Source: Syncephalis fuscata
Lineage: Eukaryota; Zoopagomycota; Zoopagomycetes; Zoopagales; Piptocephalidaceae
DNA length: 63,378 bases
Direction of reading: 5' to 3'
NCBI GenBank assembly: GCA_025786725.1
Contig: JAHLTZ010000068.1
Location: 1-63,378 of the forward strand
In this document: positions 37,937-50,635 of the stretch, piece after piece
How the letters are laid out: every line of letters starts with the position of its first letter
Position numbering within the stretch: position 1 is the stretch's first letter
The notes under the pieces: model-generated
What the model was told of the DNA's origin: nothing
The model's database searches: none
The model's input: only the letters and a program-made list of their open reading frames with translations
Position numbers and translations under genes: made by a program

Positions 37937-38443
37937 TATCGTACAAAGATCTATAGCTATAACCGTAATGAATAGATTTGTTCACTTGAATTTGTATATT
38001 AAAAGTCATATCACCAGCTTATGTTTAGTTTATATCAAGTTTATTTAATAATAGACCACTGTTTTATCAGTTATTAATGCAGAACAGTGATTATTATTAG
38101 ATGGATTCACTTGAAACATAGTTACCCGTTTGACTGCCGTTCTACTAACAACAACAACTACCACCACAACAACAGCAATACACCTCGAAACTGTCTAACC
38201 ACCAAACGACTATTAAGTCTAAGGATCTGCCATCACTTTTACCTCTTTTTTCTACCATTTCTTGGCTATTCAATATTTGGTTTTTCTTAAATACGAGGTA
38301 ATCTCTTTCACTTGCTATTCCTTTTTAGTAACTATTCCCACTCAACTTTACTGTGCCTAGTTTTATTTGGCAGTAAACAGCACTCCCCCTTCTCTTTATA
38401 CCTTCTCACTTATTACCACTTCCTAGTATTACTACCATAAACT
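37937..38443. promoter_or_regulatory. Shared divergent promoter of PPR and I9-inhibitor genes
   Basis: About 500 bp between two start codons facing away from each other. The side next to the inhibitor gene is strongly pyrimidine-rich on the + strand (38240-38440) with a CTTTATACC element near 38394, typical of a well-expressed fungal gene. Confidence 0.5.
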
Positions 38444-38904
38444 ATGCATTTGACAGCTATCTACTCTGGCCTACTTGTTGTGGCTTGTGCTTTATTTGTG
38501 ACAGCTGATGCGCAGCTCTATGATTCAGGTGCTATACAGCAAGTATTGACGGGTAAGTAGGCAACGACTCATCTAGCGCTTCTTTAATAACCGGCATTTC
38601 ATTTGCTTTTTTGTAATATTTAGATAAGGCAGCAGCAGTAAAGGAGCAGGTGGAGCAGAGTGACCAAGGCCGCAAATACATCATTATGTTTAAGCAGGCT
38701 GAGGTTACTGCGCAAAACTATGACGCTGCCCTTAAGTCTTTAAATGACGAAGGAGTCAAGGTTGAGGACCGTCTGCCTATCATTAACGGTGCCGTTGTCC
38801 GTATGACAGACGCAGTGAAGCAAATGGCGGCCAAGAATGATCAAATCGATTCTATTGAGGAAGATAAAGAAGTCCGTATTCCAGAGACTGGTTCTATCTA
38901 CTAA
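38444..38904 (+). CDS. Secreted I9-type (subtilisin-propeptide) protease inhibitor
   Basis: Two exons (38444-38552 and 38624-38904) over a 71-nt intron (GTAAGT…TAG) give 129 residues. A signal peptide (MHLTAIYSGLLVVACALFV, cut near TADA) precedes a short linker and one inhibitor-I9 domain. The domain runs from GRKYIIMFKQAEVTAQNYDA through GVKVEDRLPIINGAVVRM to IDSIEEDKEVRI. The domain is normally the propeptide of subtilisins and also exists alone as fungal proteinase B inhibitors such as Pbi2, which are cytosolic. Here it stands alone with a signal peptide, so a secretory or vacuolar role is inferred. There is no protease domain downstream. Confidence 0.85.
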
Positions 38905-39262
38905 ATGATAGATACTCTTTAGTACATTCATATCGTTAGCCTACTTTATGCTTATGTAGTTGTTGCTGTGTAATCCGATTTATATTAAATAAGTGAATAA
39001 TCATCCATATGCGTCTTTTAATAAGTGTTGTTGCATTGTTTCTACACTATATGCATACAGACATTTCTGCAATATATGCATATAGATATTTCTACAATAT
39101 ATGCGTACAAGCATTTCTACTAAAAGAGATATTGACGCGAAGAAAATACGCCGTCTTTTTCGCCTTTCTCGTGTCGAGTTCTTTTTTATCTTTTTATTAT
39201 TATTTTCTTCAAAAAGACATTAGTGTGATTACATACACCTATTTACGGCTTAGTCAACGGCA

Positions 39263-41280
39263 ATGACACTGCTAGACGATCCAATGGAAGTTGAAAGTAC
39301 AGTTGAAACAACGGCACTAAGTCTGCTTGAGACGTGGGTTATTGAAGAACAAAGATTGGTATGTTGTGGCTATATTAAATATTAGGATCAGTATTTACGT
39401 GTTATTTACTATATACTATGGCAGGTAACATTTAATATGTTGGCCACGCAACTATCTTTAGATGTCAATACGGCTAAATCGTAAGTCTTTATTGGTCATT
39501 GCTGCATAGACGAGTTAATTGGTAACTGGTCATTGTAGTCTACTATACACATTTGTTCAATCGGAAAAGAAGCGACATGAAACAATGAATACAGTTGATG
39601 CCGCTGATCGCGTATCAGTTGAATGTATTTATTGTATAAGTGGTCAAATGTCTACTAACAACAAAAATGCACTGGCTGGTCATCAATGGCAACAAGTATT
39701 TAAATTAGTGCCAGATCAGCAATTACAAGGTAAAATGATTAATTAAAAGTATACATTGCTTATAAATCATACTAATAACAAGAATGTTTTATCATTTATT
39801 AATATAGATGTACAATCACAGTTCAATAAAGTAACGGGCATTCATGTATACGCTGTGACACCGGGTCTAGTAAAAGATGCAAATACTATTGCTGCATCGA
39901 TGGTTCAGTATAATGTTAATATGCCAATGAACAACACAGCACCCATGTAAGTAGTGTAGCACTCTGACTATTAATGATCTAATTAGAAAGAATAGACTGC
40001 CATTCGTACAGAAAACACAAAAGATCACTATGGCTGTACATGAACGACGTGCGCCTACCGGTCAAGTATCTATGAAACCTGAATCTGAACGTAAATTACC
40101 TACCATGACCACTGTCACACGGACACCATCAAGGTTAGCATGATAGTAGAAAGAAAAGAAAGTAGAATTAAAGACCAATATGGTATGTTATAGTCAAACG
40201 CGTCCTACAACGGCAGCACCAACCAACAATACGGCAACTAAACTAGCAACGACAGCTAAATCACGCGATGCGAGTTTATTCTTTGCTGGTCATTTAAATC
40301 GACCAGCTTCTAAATCTACAATTGATACTAAACCATTATCAACTACTAGTTTAATGGCAGCGGCATCTAAAAATAAGAATAATAAATTAAATAAGCCCAC
40401 TAATAGTAATACGAGTCAGAAAGTAAGTTATAAGTACAATTTATTATAATATATTTAATACCGTTATTGTTATTTTATTAATAGTCGCGTAAAAGACGTG
40501 TTGTGATGAAGATTCAGATGAAGGTAGGTTAATTGCTATTATTGGTAATCATCTGCTTATATGTCTATTAGATGAGTTTGTTGCACCTGTGGAAGATAAA
40601 CCAGAAGAAGGTGTTGCTTTGGATAGCTTATTTGATACTGAAATGGCCGATATCCAACCTACACCTGACACTGCTACCATTGATAACCATGAGAATGAGA
40701 ATGAAAATGAGGATGAAAACGACATTACTAATGACACCACTAGCAATGACAATAGTAATGACGCCATTAGTAATCATAGTAATAACAGTCAGACTATTAA
40801 TAATATCGTCAATAATCCATCAAAACTTGATTCAACGGCAAATACAGCACTCAATACTGTCAAAGTCAAGGATGAAAAGCGAAAACGTGGTCGAAGACGT
40901 GTTACGCAACGTAAAACGTTTAAAAATGAACGTGGCTATATGGGTAATTAACTAATAGCTATTTTATTGCAATTTACTTAGTTCTAAATGGCCTGTTTCC
41001 TTTATTCTATTATATAGTTACTGAAGAAGTAGAAGCATGGGAGTCGTACTCGGAAGACGAGTCCGAAAGTACTCTAATGTCTTTGTCATCCGCCACACCT
41101 AAGCAGTCGCGACGTATTGAACCATCTAAAAAGATACTGGATGCTACAACAAAGAATGCACCACCTATCAGTGGTAATCAACGTAGTCTATTAAGCTTCT
41201 TTAAAAATAATTTACTTTTATATAAAGATTGTTTATTATTCTGTAATTGTGTATTAGTTGGTTGTACATTAACTCCATGA
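39263..41280 (+). CDS. POLD3: DNA polymerase delta subunit POLD3/Cdc27 with PIP box
   Basis: Nine exons (39263-39358, 39425-39480, 39539-39729, 39808-39946, 39987-40133, 40194-40422, 40485-40523, 40572-40943, 41018-41280). The N-terminal winged-helix region reads VTFNMLATQLSLDVNTAKSLLYTF. The C-terminal family motif KRKRGRRRVTQRKTFKNERG continues into GYMVTEEVEAWES. The PCNA-interaction box QRSLLSFF (QxxLxxFF) is near the end. POLD3 anchors polymerase delta to PCNA during lagging-strand synthesis. Two oddities: exon 7 reads out of phase with DEDSDEDEF unless one base is added (AAAA run 40491-40494 nearby), and the frame runs about 25 residues past the PIP box, although one extra A at 41203-41207 would stop it right after SFFKK, where this family normally ends. 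Confidence 0.87.
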
Positions 41281-41686
41281 TTATTGGTCATTGTCACGGA
41301 TCCAATCATTATTAAGGTGACGTATGTTTGCGTATTTCCCCAATCTATTGATTATCCACACACACACACACACTGCTTCATGCTTATAACCAGTTACTAA
41401 TCCACCTATACACACACAAATAGCTGGATGGGTGGGTGGCCACACACACACACACGATTCATACATACGTATGTACGTACCCACATCGACGCACTTGGCC
41501 GCATACATAGGCGCACGTATTCATTCAAAACGCACTCAATAGCACTCTCCACAGATAACAGCACCTACACGTAACCAGCTACTCTTACTCCACTCCTCTT
41601 TGTCCTTATTTAAACGCTTACTCATTCACTTCTTACTCAGTCTATTCTTTTCTTCTTGTTTTACTTTTTTACTTTATACCAAGACA
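41281..41686 (+). promoter_or_regulatory. Promoter and CU-rich leader of the G6PD gene
   Basis: Contains two AC microsatellites (about 41360-41371 and 41442-41453), a TTATTTAAACG element near 41607-41617 that could act as a TATA box, and a strongly C/T-rich stretch at 41575-41680 right before the ATG, as is common in highly expressed fungal genes. Confidence 0.5.
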
Positions 41687-43355
41687 ATGACACCTATTAA
41701 ACACCATCGCAAGCTATCATTACTGTCGCCGGAGGCCACAGGGCCAACGACTATCACCGGTAAGTATTGACGTGTTCATTATTCTACACGACGTCTACTG
41801 ACCAGCGTGTATATATATGCATATATGTCTATAGTCTTTGGTGCTTCAGGCGACTTGGCCAAGAAGAAGACGTACCCAGCCTTGTTTGGTCTATATCGCA
41901 ACCAATTCTTGCCCAAGGACACGCAGATCATCGGCTATGCGCGTACGAAAATGGAGCTGGCCGAGTTCCATAAACGCATTACAAGTTATATTAAACTGCC
42001 AGAGTCAGACAAGCCGGATGCCGACGAAGTGCGTGGCCAGCTCGACGCTTTCCTTAAGCGATGCCACTACGTAGTCGGTCAATACGATCGTGACGAAGAC
42101 TTTAACGCGCTGAACCAAGCAATTAAACAGCAAGAGGCCTTCCATGACAAGCCAAATCGTCTTTTCTACATGGCGCTACCACCGTCACAATTCGTTAATG
42201 TGGCTAAGGAAGTCAAGAACCACTGCTACATTGAAGACGGCGTCAATCGACTTATTGTCGAAAAGCCATTTGGGCATGATTTAGAATCATCGCGCGATTT
42301 ACAGCGCCATCTTTCATCGCTATTTACCGAAGAGGAAGTTTATCGTATTGACCATTATCTTGGCAAAGAAATGGTTAAAAATCTATTGACACTTCGTTTT
42401 GCCAATGTTTTCTTTGGCGCTATTTGGTCGCGTCAATATATCAGTAATGTACAGATTACTTTCAAGGAGTCATTTGGCACACAAGGCCGCGGCGGCTACT
42501 TTGACGAATTTGGTATTATCCGTGACGTTATGCAGAACCATTTGCTGCAGATTTTATCGATTGTGGGCATGGAATGTCCAGTCTCGTTGAACTCGGAAGA
42601 TGTACGCGACGAGAAGGTTAAACTACTGCGATTCATTCGTCCGTTAGAGACAGATGATCTGGTACTTGGCCAGTATACGCGTTCGGAGGATGGCAAGGAA
42701 GAAGGCTACCTTGACGATTCAACTGTGCCCAAAGGTTCAAAGACGCCAACATATGCCGTGGCCGTACTTCACATCAATAACGAGCGATGGGATGGCGTGC
42801 CATTTATACTGAAATGCGGTAAAGGTAGGCCGTAATAGTGATTAGTAAAATGGACCTATTTATTAATGTAACATAATAATGATAATAGCACTTGATGAAC
42901 AAAAGACAGAAATTCGTATTCAGTTCCGTGACGTGCCTGGCAATATATTCCCGCATCAAGTAGCACGTAACGAGCTAGTGATGCGTGTTCAGCCAAATGA
43001 GGCCGTTTATATTAAAATGATGAACAAGAAGCCAGGTCTTGCTCTTGACACAATTGTTTCTGAACTTGATCTATCTTATAACAAACGCTATGCGGATATT
43101 AAGATCCCAGATGCGTACGAGTCGTTGATCCTTGACTGTCTACGCGGCGACCACTCTAACTTTGTACGCGACGATGAGTTGGATGCTGCGTGGAAGATTT
43201 TCACACCCGTACTTGCTAAAATTGATGCTGGTGAAATCAAGCCGGTTCCATATGCATATGGATCGCGTGGCCCTGCTGAAGGCGACAAGTTTGTGCGTGA
43301 TATGGGCTATGCTCACCAGGCAAACTACGAGTGGCAGGATAAGGGCAAGCTGTAA
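41687..43355 (+). CDS. ZWF1: Glucose-6-phosphate 1-dehydrogenase
   Basis: Three exons (41687-41759, 41835-42824, 42889-43355) give 509 residues, the usual length. The first enzyme of the oxidative pentose phosphate pathway, cytosolic, oxidising glucose 6-phosphate with NADP+. The nucleotide-binding loop VFGASGDLAKKKTYPALF sits across intron 1. The active-site RIDHYLGKE, EKPFGHDL, and the C-terminal YAYGSRGPAEGD are all present. Both introns are short (75 and 64 nt) with GTAAGT and GTAGGC donors, and phases agree with the conserved sequence (…KCGK|ALDEQ…). No frame problem, in contrast to its left neighbours. An AATAAA lies about 25 bp after the stop. Confidence 0.97.
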
Positions 43356-44350
43356 ATAAATATGAGTAGCAGCTTTTAAATATAATAAAGTTGGATTCGG
43401 CTGCTTATTGTTATAATTGATGGTGCTAAATAATTATATTTAATCATATTAATTCTATTAAACATAGAGTTGAGTAGGGGGGAATACTAATAAACAAATT
43501 ATTATTTTTATTGTATACTCTTTATTTATTAAAAATGCCGCAGCGTTGCACTACGAATAACAAACATTACGCGACCAATACACAATGAAGTTTAATAAAT
43601 TTTTACCTAAAGTACTGGATATTGCACGATGAATGTAATGACATGTATAAATATGTCATATTCGTAAATTAAACGCGATATTCAATTTGCAACAATAACT
43701 ACAATGTCAAATTAAACACAGTCCTGTATTAGTCAGTCTATATCCATAATTTAAGAAATAGTATAGTTTACACACTACGATAGATATTTGTAAATAAATA
43801 CAATTTTACTATGTTAATGTTGTTGCTGTATTAATGTCAAGTACTGTTTTGAATGTGTGCAGATTTAAGGATTGAATTTGTCAATGAAAGTAGCAGTAAA
43901 GACGTAGCGATGCGCTATTGCTGTTGCTACAGAACTAATAAACTCCGTTTTGCATTGTACGACTAATCGTTTAATAGTGCTGTAAATACTGGCATATAAA
44001 TTTATATTGCATACATACTGGATCATTAGTATTGTCACCCATTTGTGTAGATCTCACAGAAATTAAAGTAAATGCATGACTTTACACCATCCTAACATTG
44101 ATATATTGGCAAACATATGTTTTAAATTGTCATGTGGATGCACTGCTATCAATTTACATTCCACATTAATGATATGGTTCATACAACACAGTATACTGAT
44201 ATCTCATTATATTTATAAACTTAAATGGCTAATGTAAGATGTGTAATTACCCGGTGTTATCAGCATTACAATCTGCTTTCTGCTAAACAGTTTATACTAT
44301 AAACCTTTACTTTTTATTCCATCTGTTTATTCCAACAGATCATTATTACT
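43356..44350. other. Intergenic, AT-rich
   Basis: About 1 kb between G6PD and the micro-exon pseudogene. No gene is supported. The final 100 bp precede the lost start codon of the pseudogene and would be its former promoter. Confidence 0.4.
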
Positions 44351-45440
44351 ATAAAGCTTTCTATTGCCATCATCTGCATCATTATTATACCGTTTATAGC
44401 CACTACAGTCATTGCGAATGCTAAGTCAGTTTCCAATCCGTTGCAATATGTTTCAATCAAAATAGATATTCCAACTGTTATATTCACTAACAATAGATTG
44501 GATTAATGATGCTACTAGATTGTAAGCTTCAATTATGAATTGTTGTTACAATAATTGGTACATCCTCATACATACGATAAATGTAATAAATACGTAAACA
44601 AATGGTAAGTTTGTTATAAACTAATAAAGCAAATATTGTATTTACAATACTAATATGATAAGCTAATATTAATAACAGGCAAGTAGTATTGTATGATGAT
44701 TAGCACTTTAGTTAAATATATTTTATTTATTAAACTAAAAAGAATAAAGTGTAAGCATTATTGTATATTAATCAATTATGCGCTCATTGCATGTAATTTA
44801 TTGTGCATCAGCAACTTGGTAGCAATAGGCTGCAAGTGATGCTGTAGGTTAAGTAGCTATGAGCTAATTACACGAAATGTACTGTGTGTATCGAAATATT
44901 AGTGCTAATATGTGGTGTCACTGTATAATGGTTTGTCAACGGTATTATATGTCAATTAGTTATACACTGATTAGATTATGTGTAATGTGCTTATCAATAA
45001 CTTCATATTTATAGCCGATAACTAGCATCTTATATTGATTGACTATGCGCTAATTGAACGCTTACTATGTACTTCAACAAATTAATACTAACAGAAAATA
45101 GGGGATACTACATACCAATTAACTATACACTTATTAGATAATCTGTACTGTATGTATCAACTGCTTGCTAGTAATAAACGGTAAGTGATATAGTATATCA
45201 ATTAGCTGTATACTAGCTATATACTATGTGTTGCGTGCATCAGCATTTTGCCATTAATAGATGTTAGGTGGCATTTAGTATTGATATTTTATACATTAAC
45301 TATATAGCATGTTTTGTATTTGCTTATAGACATGGAATAGCTAGTACATTCAAGATGTTGGCATTGGCAGTATAATTAAACTACTAGTTCAATATACTTT
45401 AAACATATATTCTGTGGGGAACAAGACCATCCTACAGCCG
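44351..45440 (+). pseudogene. Decayed paralogue of the micro-exon secreted-peptide gene
   Basis: Homologous along its length to the intact gene at 53080-54468 (-). The first exon (44351-44445) reads xKLSIAIICIIIIPFIATT then VIANA…NPL, matching MKLFIAVVC…FVATTAM…DANPTL, but the start codon is ATA. Intron 1 aligns base by base, with its donor changed from GTATGT to ATATGT. A TAG-ATT-GTAAGC micro-exon remains at 44519-44521. Further degenerate 80-bp units run to about 45290, with 3-nt gaps GCT, CCG, GGG and ATG beside partly destroyed donors. The terminal exon homologue starts at 45388 after CTACTAG, and similarity continues past the stop position. Loss of start and splice sites makes this a pseudogene, and the homology shows that the architecture is inherited. 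Confidence 0.75.
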
Positions 45441-47061
45441 CTGTTTAATCTATTAATATATCAAGTTTGGCCAATATCCCAATCTAGTCACTTTCTAGTG
45501 AATGGAATCATTATAGTACCAAATATGCACCTAGCTGCAATTATTTAGCTGTGCAAACTTTTAGTGATAAACGCATAATTACATATTGATTACATTTGCT
45601 CAAGCTATTATATCTACGTCTAGATATGTTTATATTCAGCAGTTAGCAACCACTAACCAAGTAAAAACAATAATATTAAATTTGTATAAGCCTTCTGTAT
45701 TGGCCTTAAACATAAATCAACGTGGCTATAACTATGTTGCTAATCAAGGCATGATTTGTATGTAACTATTTTAACAGCACATGCTAGTAATAGAATCTGC
45801 TGTATTTATGTGCAAGTATACCATGAATAGCATGAAAACTATCATAAGCATACAACCAGTGTAACATCATATTGGAATTGCTATAGCAGTTGTTTTAGCT
45901 TTCAAATACTGAACAGTGAGCTTTGTCATCTGTACTACTGTTAAGTAGACTAACAAGTGGAATGAATTTATAACAATAAAATTAACATTTGATTAGCATA
46001 ATATTTCTATTGCATTGCTGTTTATTTACGCACAACATAAATTACACATAGCCTAATTTCGAAATGATGTGCTAATACTAGTTTATCATTTGATGCGGCA
46101 ATGCATATTGTTATAAAGCAAGCAATACGACATTTAATAGTATATTATTTATTAAGCATTGTATAATTAGTACGTTATATTGCTAGATACAATTATATTC
46201 AGTTTAAGCGATTAATAAACTGTGCACTAGTCGATAATAAAGTTAAAAACAACTAAGCATTAACATAAGACAAAAGATGGCAAACAGCACATAAAACAAT
46301 ATACTTGAGAATAAACAACAAATATTGTTAAGAAAATGAACGACGCAAAATCGGTTGATATCATTAATTAATATACAGTATTATAATAGAATGGCAATTA
46401 TAAAAGCTGAACATAAGCTATATTAATGATTTAAGCAGAGTTTAATTAAAAACAAATAGAACAATGCCGCCATATCAATATGAATGATCATATTTGTACA
46501 TACATGGCGCAAACATAGAGCTATTGCATAATAATAACCTTAAGCTACACGACTGAGTTACTGTCAAAAAGATAGAAATTGTAATTTACGTAGAAATAGA
46601 CGCAATAAAAGCAGCTATATACCAAAATACTTGTTACTTTGAATTATTCAAACATACAATAGCAACTGGGATGTATATTTACTGTCTAAAGTATGTCGGT
46701 ATGTAGTATATTATATTTACAATACTAATATATGAATAATACGTCATAATAACAACCAAATAACTATACATGGTTGGACTGTTACTATAACTATTTACAG
46801 CTTAATAATTGTGAGTATATCATTGTAAGCATATGCGCAAGGTATACTGGATAGTTTAAAAGTAAGCGTCACGTTGTATGTATTCCATGTCAATCACATT
46901 ACTTAATGAATAGATAATACATCATTTTAAATTAAGCGATCTTTCTATTGAATTTGCTTACAAGTATATCATTTTGCTCATATTCATCCAGAATTACATA
47001 TTTGTCAATTTATAGCGACGACAGTATTAAAAGTGACATTTTTTAGAACAAATATAAGACC
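45441..47061. other. Intergenic before the CorA-like gene
   Basis: About 1.6 kb, very AT-rich. I searched it for the N-terminal exons expected for a full-length CorA protein and found none. An acceptor-like TTTTTTAG ends at 47046. Confidence 0.4.
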
Positions 47062-48190
47062 ATGATGGTACTGAGCATGCATAAAACAACTGACCAGTTC
47101 GCCGATCTACTATGTAAAGACCCGTTTTGGCTAGCTGTTACTGTGCCTACTGATACAGAAATGCGTACACTTAGTAAGGTAATGCCATAAAATAGTTGGT
47201 TAATTATAATTTTAACACATTGAATACTAAATACTCCGTATACATCCATTGACAGCTGAAGATATTATGACAGAGGACCCACGCGAGAAATGCGAGCTAT
47301 TTTGCAGCTACTATTTTATTTGCTTCCGTTCATTTGACGCTAATCCACATAGCGATACTTATTTGGAACCAGTATCAGTGTTTACAGTAGTAATGCGTGA
47401 AGGTATTATTTTAATCTATCAGCAACCAACACCACATACACGCAATGTATTGCGCCGTATTCGACAACTAACTGATTATGTTACCATATCGCCCGACTGG
47501 ATCAATTATGCACTTATCGACGATATAACTGATGGATTTGCACCACTTATTGGCAATCTGCAACTAGAAGTGGATAGTATTGATGAACTAGTACTGATTC
47601 TAAAGGAATCAGAGCAAAGTGATATGTTGCGTCGAATTGGATATGCTCGAAAGAAGGTAATGACATCAATGCGACTTTTTGGTAGTAAAGCCAATGTGAT
47701 GCGTGGATTAATTAAACGATGCAATGATTGGGCTGGTGATGAAATTGAATTATATCTTGGTGATATTCAAGATATTTATATGTATATTTGATATATGAAT
47801 ATAATAGTAACACTATGACATAGATCATTTAATTGCAATGTTACAGAATGTGGCACATTACGAAAAGATTATTGCTTGTGTACATGGCAATTATTTGGCA
47901 CAGATCGGTATTGAGTTGACACAGTCGTCCAATGCTACCAATGATATTATGTCAAAACTGACAGTTCTTGCTACTATTATAGTGCCAATAAACGTTGTTA
48001 CTGGTAAGTGTAGAATGCATATGTAGTAGCTATTAGTTTAACCAATTTGTTTACAGGTTTATGGGGAATGAATGTGCAAGTACCTGGTCAAGATGCTGAG
48101 GGGCTTGCATGGTTCTTTGGAATCATCGGTGGCATGGTAATATTAGGTATTATCTTATACGTGTATATGCGACGCAATAAAGTTCTTTAA
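47062..48190 (+). CDS. CorA-family Mg2+ transporter, N-terminus missing and splice sites damaged
   Basis: Four coding blocks: about 47062-47178, about 47222-47771, 47824-48003 and 48057-48190. Family landmarks are FWLAVTVPTDTEMRTLSK, IHPLTAEDIMTEDPREKCELF, YLGDIQD|HLIAMLQNVAHYEK, and the diagnostic GMN motif in VVTGLWGMNV at the end of TM1. A second membrane helix (AWFFGIIGGMVILGIILYV) ends the protein. CorA proteins are pentameric Mg2+ channels. Abnormal points: no AG acceptor lies before the conserved IHPL block, and the donor after IQD is AT instead of GT (47772). The usual long N-terminal domain is also absent upstream. It is a pseudogene in progress, a 5'-truncated copy, or affected by sequence errors. 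Confidence 0.75.
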
Positions 48191-48399
48191 TTATACTATA
48201 GACCAAAATATCGAATATTAATTGATTTTATTTTATCAAACTGATATAGCCATTTAAATATTGATTTGTTTTAGTAAAGATATTAAAGCATAGCAATATA
48301 TTGTATCATGAATACCGTGCCACTGTTTATTCTCATTGTGCTACTGTAGATACTTTGACTATATATTAGTAAACATGGCTATTTTAAAATAACTTGTCA

Positions 48400-48620
48400 T
48401 TTAGCATAATTGTAAATAAATACCGGCTTGCTTTGTTCATCCGCTCATTAGTCTATATGCACTATAGTTTAGTATAACTAATTGCTACTTGAGTTTGTAT
48501 ATTCTTTATACCTTTTATTGTTTTATTGTATAATAAATACGCACTATCCAACAATATTGTTTTCTTAGCTTTAGCATTATTATTAATACAATCCAGTTTA
48601 TTTTGTCTATGTATCTACTT
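48400..48620. mobile_element. Relic of the interior of a family 'A' TIR element
   Basis: The stretch with TTTTATTGT…AATAAATACGC and TTATTATTAATA closely parallels the interior of copy 1 at 5290-5440. No terminal repeats remain. Confidence 0.4.
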
Positions 48621-49477
48621 GTGCGAATATCCTTTATAACTTTGACAATGGCAACTGGCATGCCTTATATTGTAAACTTGTCTTGACATATAACGCATAT
48701 CATGTGTTAATTTATACAAATACTTATCTATTTGTTTATAGCTTCACTCATTATAACGTTTAACTTATTTTGTTGATTTGTTTATTGGTTGTCCATATTT
48801 ACTGTGTAGATATTGTAACCGTTTGTTACTTGTAGTAATCAATGATTATTCTTAAGTAATTGACGATTACGCTAGATTATATAATAATAAACTAGATAGC
48901 ACTAGTAATAAAACTAAAAAAATAACACAAATAATTACTAATGTTTATTTAAGATAATAAAAATATGTGCCCTTTTATACTGAAATGAGCCAAGTTTAAA
49001 AGATACTTGTAAAGGAAGAACTTGTTCGTTCCTTCTTTTGGTATTGTATACGGGTATTAGTTTACTTTAAGTAAATTAGTACCCATGTAATATGCTAAAT
49101 ATTAAATAAATTGGCAGGGCCCTTGTAAAGATTTTAAATTATTTACTAATATGTTAGTTAGAGTACTGGACCGCGTGCTGAGTAAAAGCTACACAAATGT
49201 TGTTTGACTAAGTCACGTGACTATATGTCATATTAATTGTGATTACCATATATGGAAATGAGGTATATAAAAATCATGTGATTAAATTATTATATTTAGT
49301 GTTCGTAACAAATTATTTACATTTTTTACATATATTCAGTTTATTGTATATTTTTACGCAACAATAATTACCAACACTATGCCACTTTAAGCAACTTGTC
49401 TGTTTTGCTTGTTCTAACTCGCTTTTTTTAGCCAATCAGCTTCAATGCGCAGTGTGACTGCTATATCTATATTCGTT
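48621..49477. other. AT-rich intergenic / element debris
   Basis: About 850 bp, no gene. From about 49390 the sequence becomes less AT-rich and leads into the duplicated element segment at 49478. Confidence 0.3.
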
Positions 49478-50160
49478 TTTGTACCACCTTCCTAATATGG
49501 AGTATTGCCGTGACTCGGTTTAACATTCAACTCCAGAGCCCGTAGTAATACAGCCACCCATTGGGCCATTTCCGGCTGACCTTGCCATTACTGTGGATAC
49601 GCATTGTTTTGCTTGATCAACACCAAAGCCATTGCTAATTGACAATTGCCGGCTTGTCTAGCAGACGGTTACAATAATTCGATTTGTTAATAATTAGCCT
49701 GGTGCAAAAATAAACATGATTTTGGATAGAGGAAAGATGGGCGATTATAGAAAACATAAAAAGCGGTGTCAAAGCTACAGTGTGTATAGTGGAATGAGTG
49801 GAAGGAGCAAAGTATATTGCCGCGTATAAACAATAAAATGTGTCTAGTGTATCGTAGAATGATACATAGTAGTGTGGGACAGAATGGGAATGATATAGGT
49901 AAATGGTGGATATATGCATACTGGATAACGAATCTATGATGACGAGTATTTGATGACTGATGTCACTCACCACCCATCATCATGTTCAATAGATTGGGCG
50001 TTATTAAATATTAGTCATTTGTCCCCCAAAAAAGCAATAAGTGTGATGATGTGACGATTAAATAAAACTCACCACTTGTCCCCATGTTCAATAGAGTGAA
50101 TGTGCAGTGCAATTGCGCGAATGTTATTAAATTTAGTCATTTGACCCCCAAATCACACTA
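49478..50160. mobile_element. Right part of a family 'A' TIR element (copy 4)
   Basis: Ends with two successive inverted terminal motifs (about 49965-50020 and 50070-50155; CCCCATGTTCAATAGA… and GTCATTTGACCCCCAAATCAC). The segment 49478-50126 is repeated almost base for base at 51730-52378; I see about two substitutions in roughly 650 bp before the copies diverge at GTTATTAAAT versus GTTATCAAAT. This shows recent movement or duplication. A 112-codon ORF on the minus strand is present in both copies but has no recognised domain. Confidence 0.75.
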
Positions 50161-50219
50161 CATGTAATAATGTAATGATTAAATAAACAATTATAAAAAT
50201 ATATATATTGTTATATACC

Positions 50220-50635
50220 ATTATATGACGGTGTAAGACGGCGTAAGACGGTATAAGACGGCGTACCGCTGCGTACCGCTCCGTACCGCGGCGTACCGCT
50301 CCATAAGACGGTGTAAGAAGGTATAAGACGGCGTAAGACGGCGTAAGGCGGTGTAAGGCGGTATAAGACGGTGTAAGACGGTGTAAGGCGGTATAAGACG
50401 GCGTACCGCTCCGTACCGCGGCGTACCGCTCCATAAGACGGTATAAGAAGGCGTAAGACGGCGTAAGACGGTATAAGACGGCGTAAGCGGTGTAAGACGG
50501 TATAAGACGGTATAAGACGGCGTACCGCTGCGTACCGCTCCATACCGCTCCATACCGCTCCGTACCGCTCCATAAGACGGTATAAGCCGGTGTAAGGCGG
50601 TGTAAGGCGGTATAAGAAAGTATATATCACTATAC
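50220..50635. repeat. GC-rich minisatellite of 10-bp units
   Basis: About 40 tandem units alternate between two sub-types, GTAAGACGGY-like and GTACCGCTCC-like, with variants such as TATAAGACGG. All three minus frames stay open because the units lack stops. They read as the same Tyr/Leu/Pro/Arg-rich decapeptides (RLTPSYTVLY), which is a translation artefact of a 10-bp period. The array is a GC-rich island inside AT-rich DNA. It lies exactly between two head-to-head TIR ends and is followed by TATACCAC-type AT repeats to about 50720. Confidence 0.9.

Noticed and set aside
47159-47239. CorA intron from a GTAAGG donor one codon earlier to the AG before CTGAAG
   Set aside because: It is in frame but would splice out IHPLTA, a strongly conserved part of the family that is plainly encoded there.
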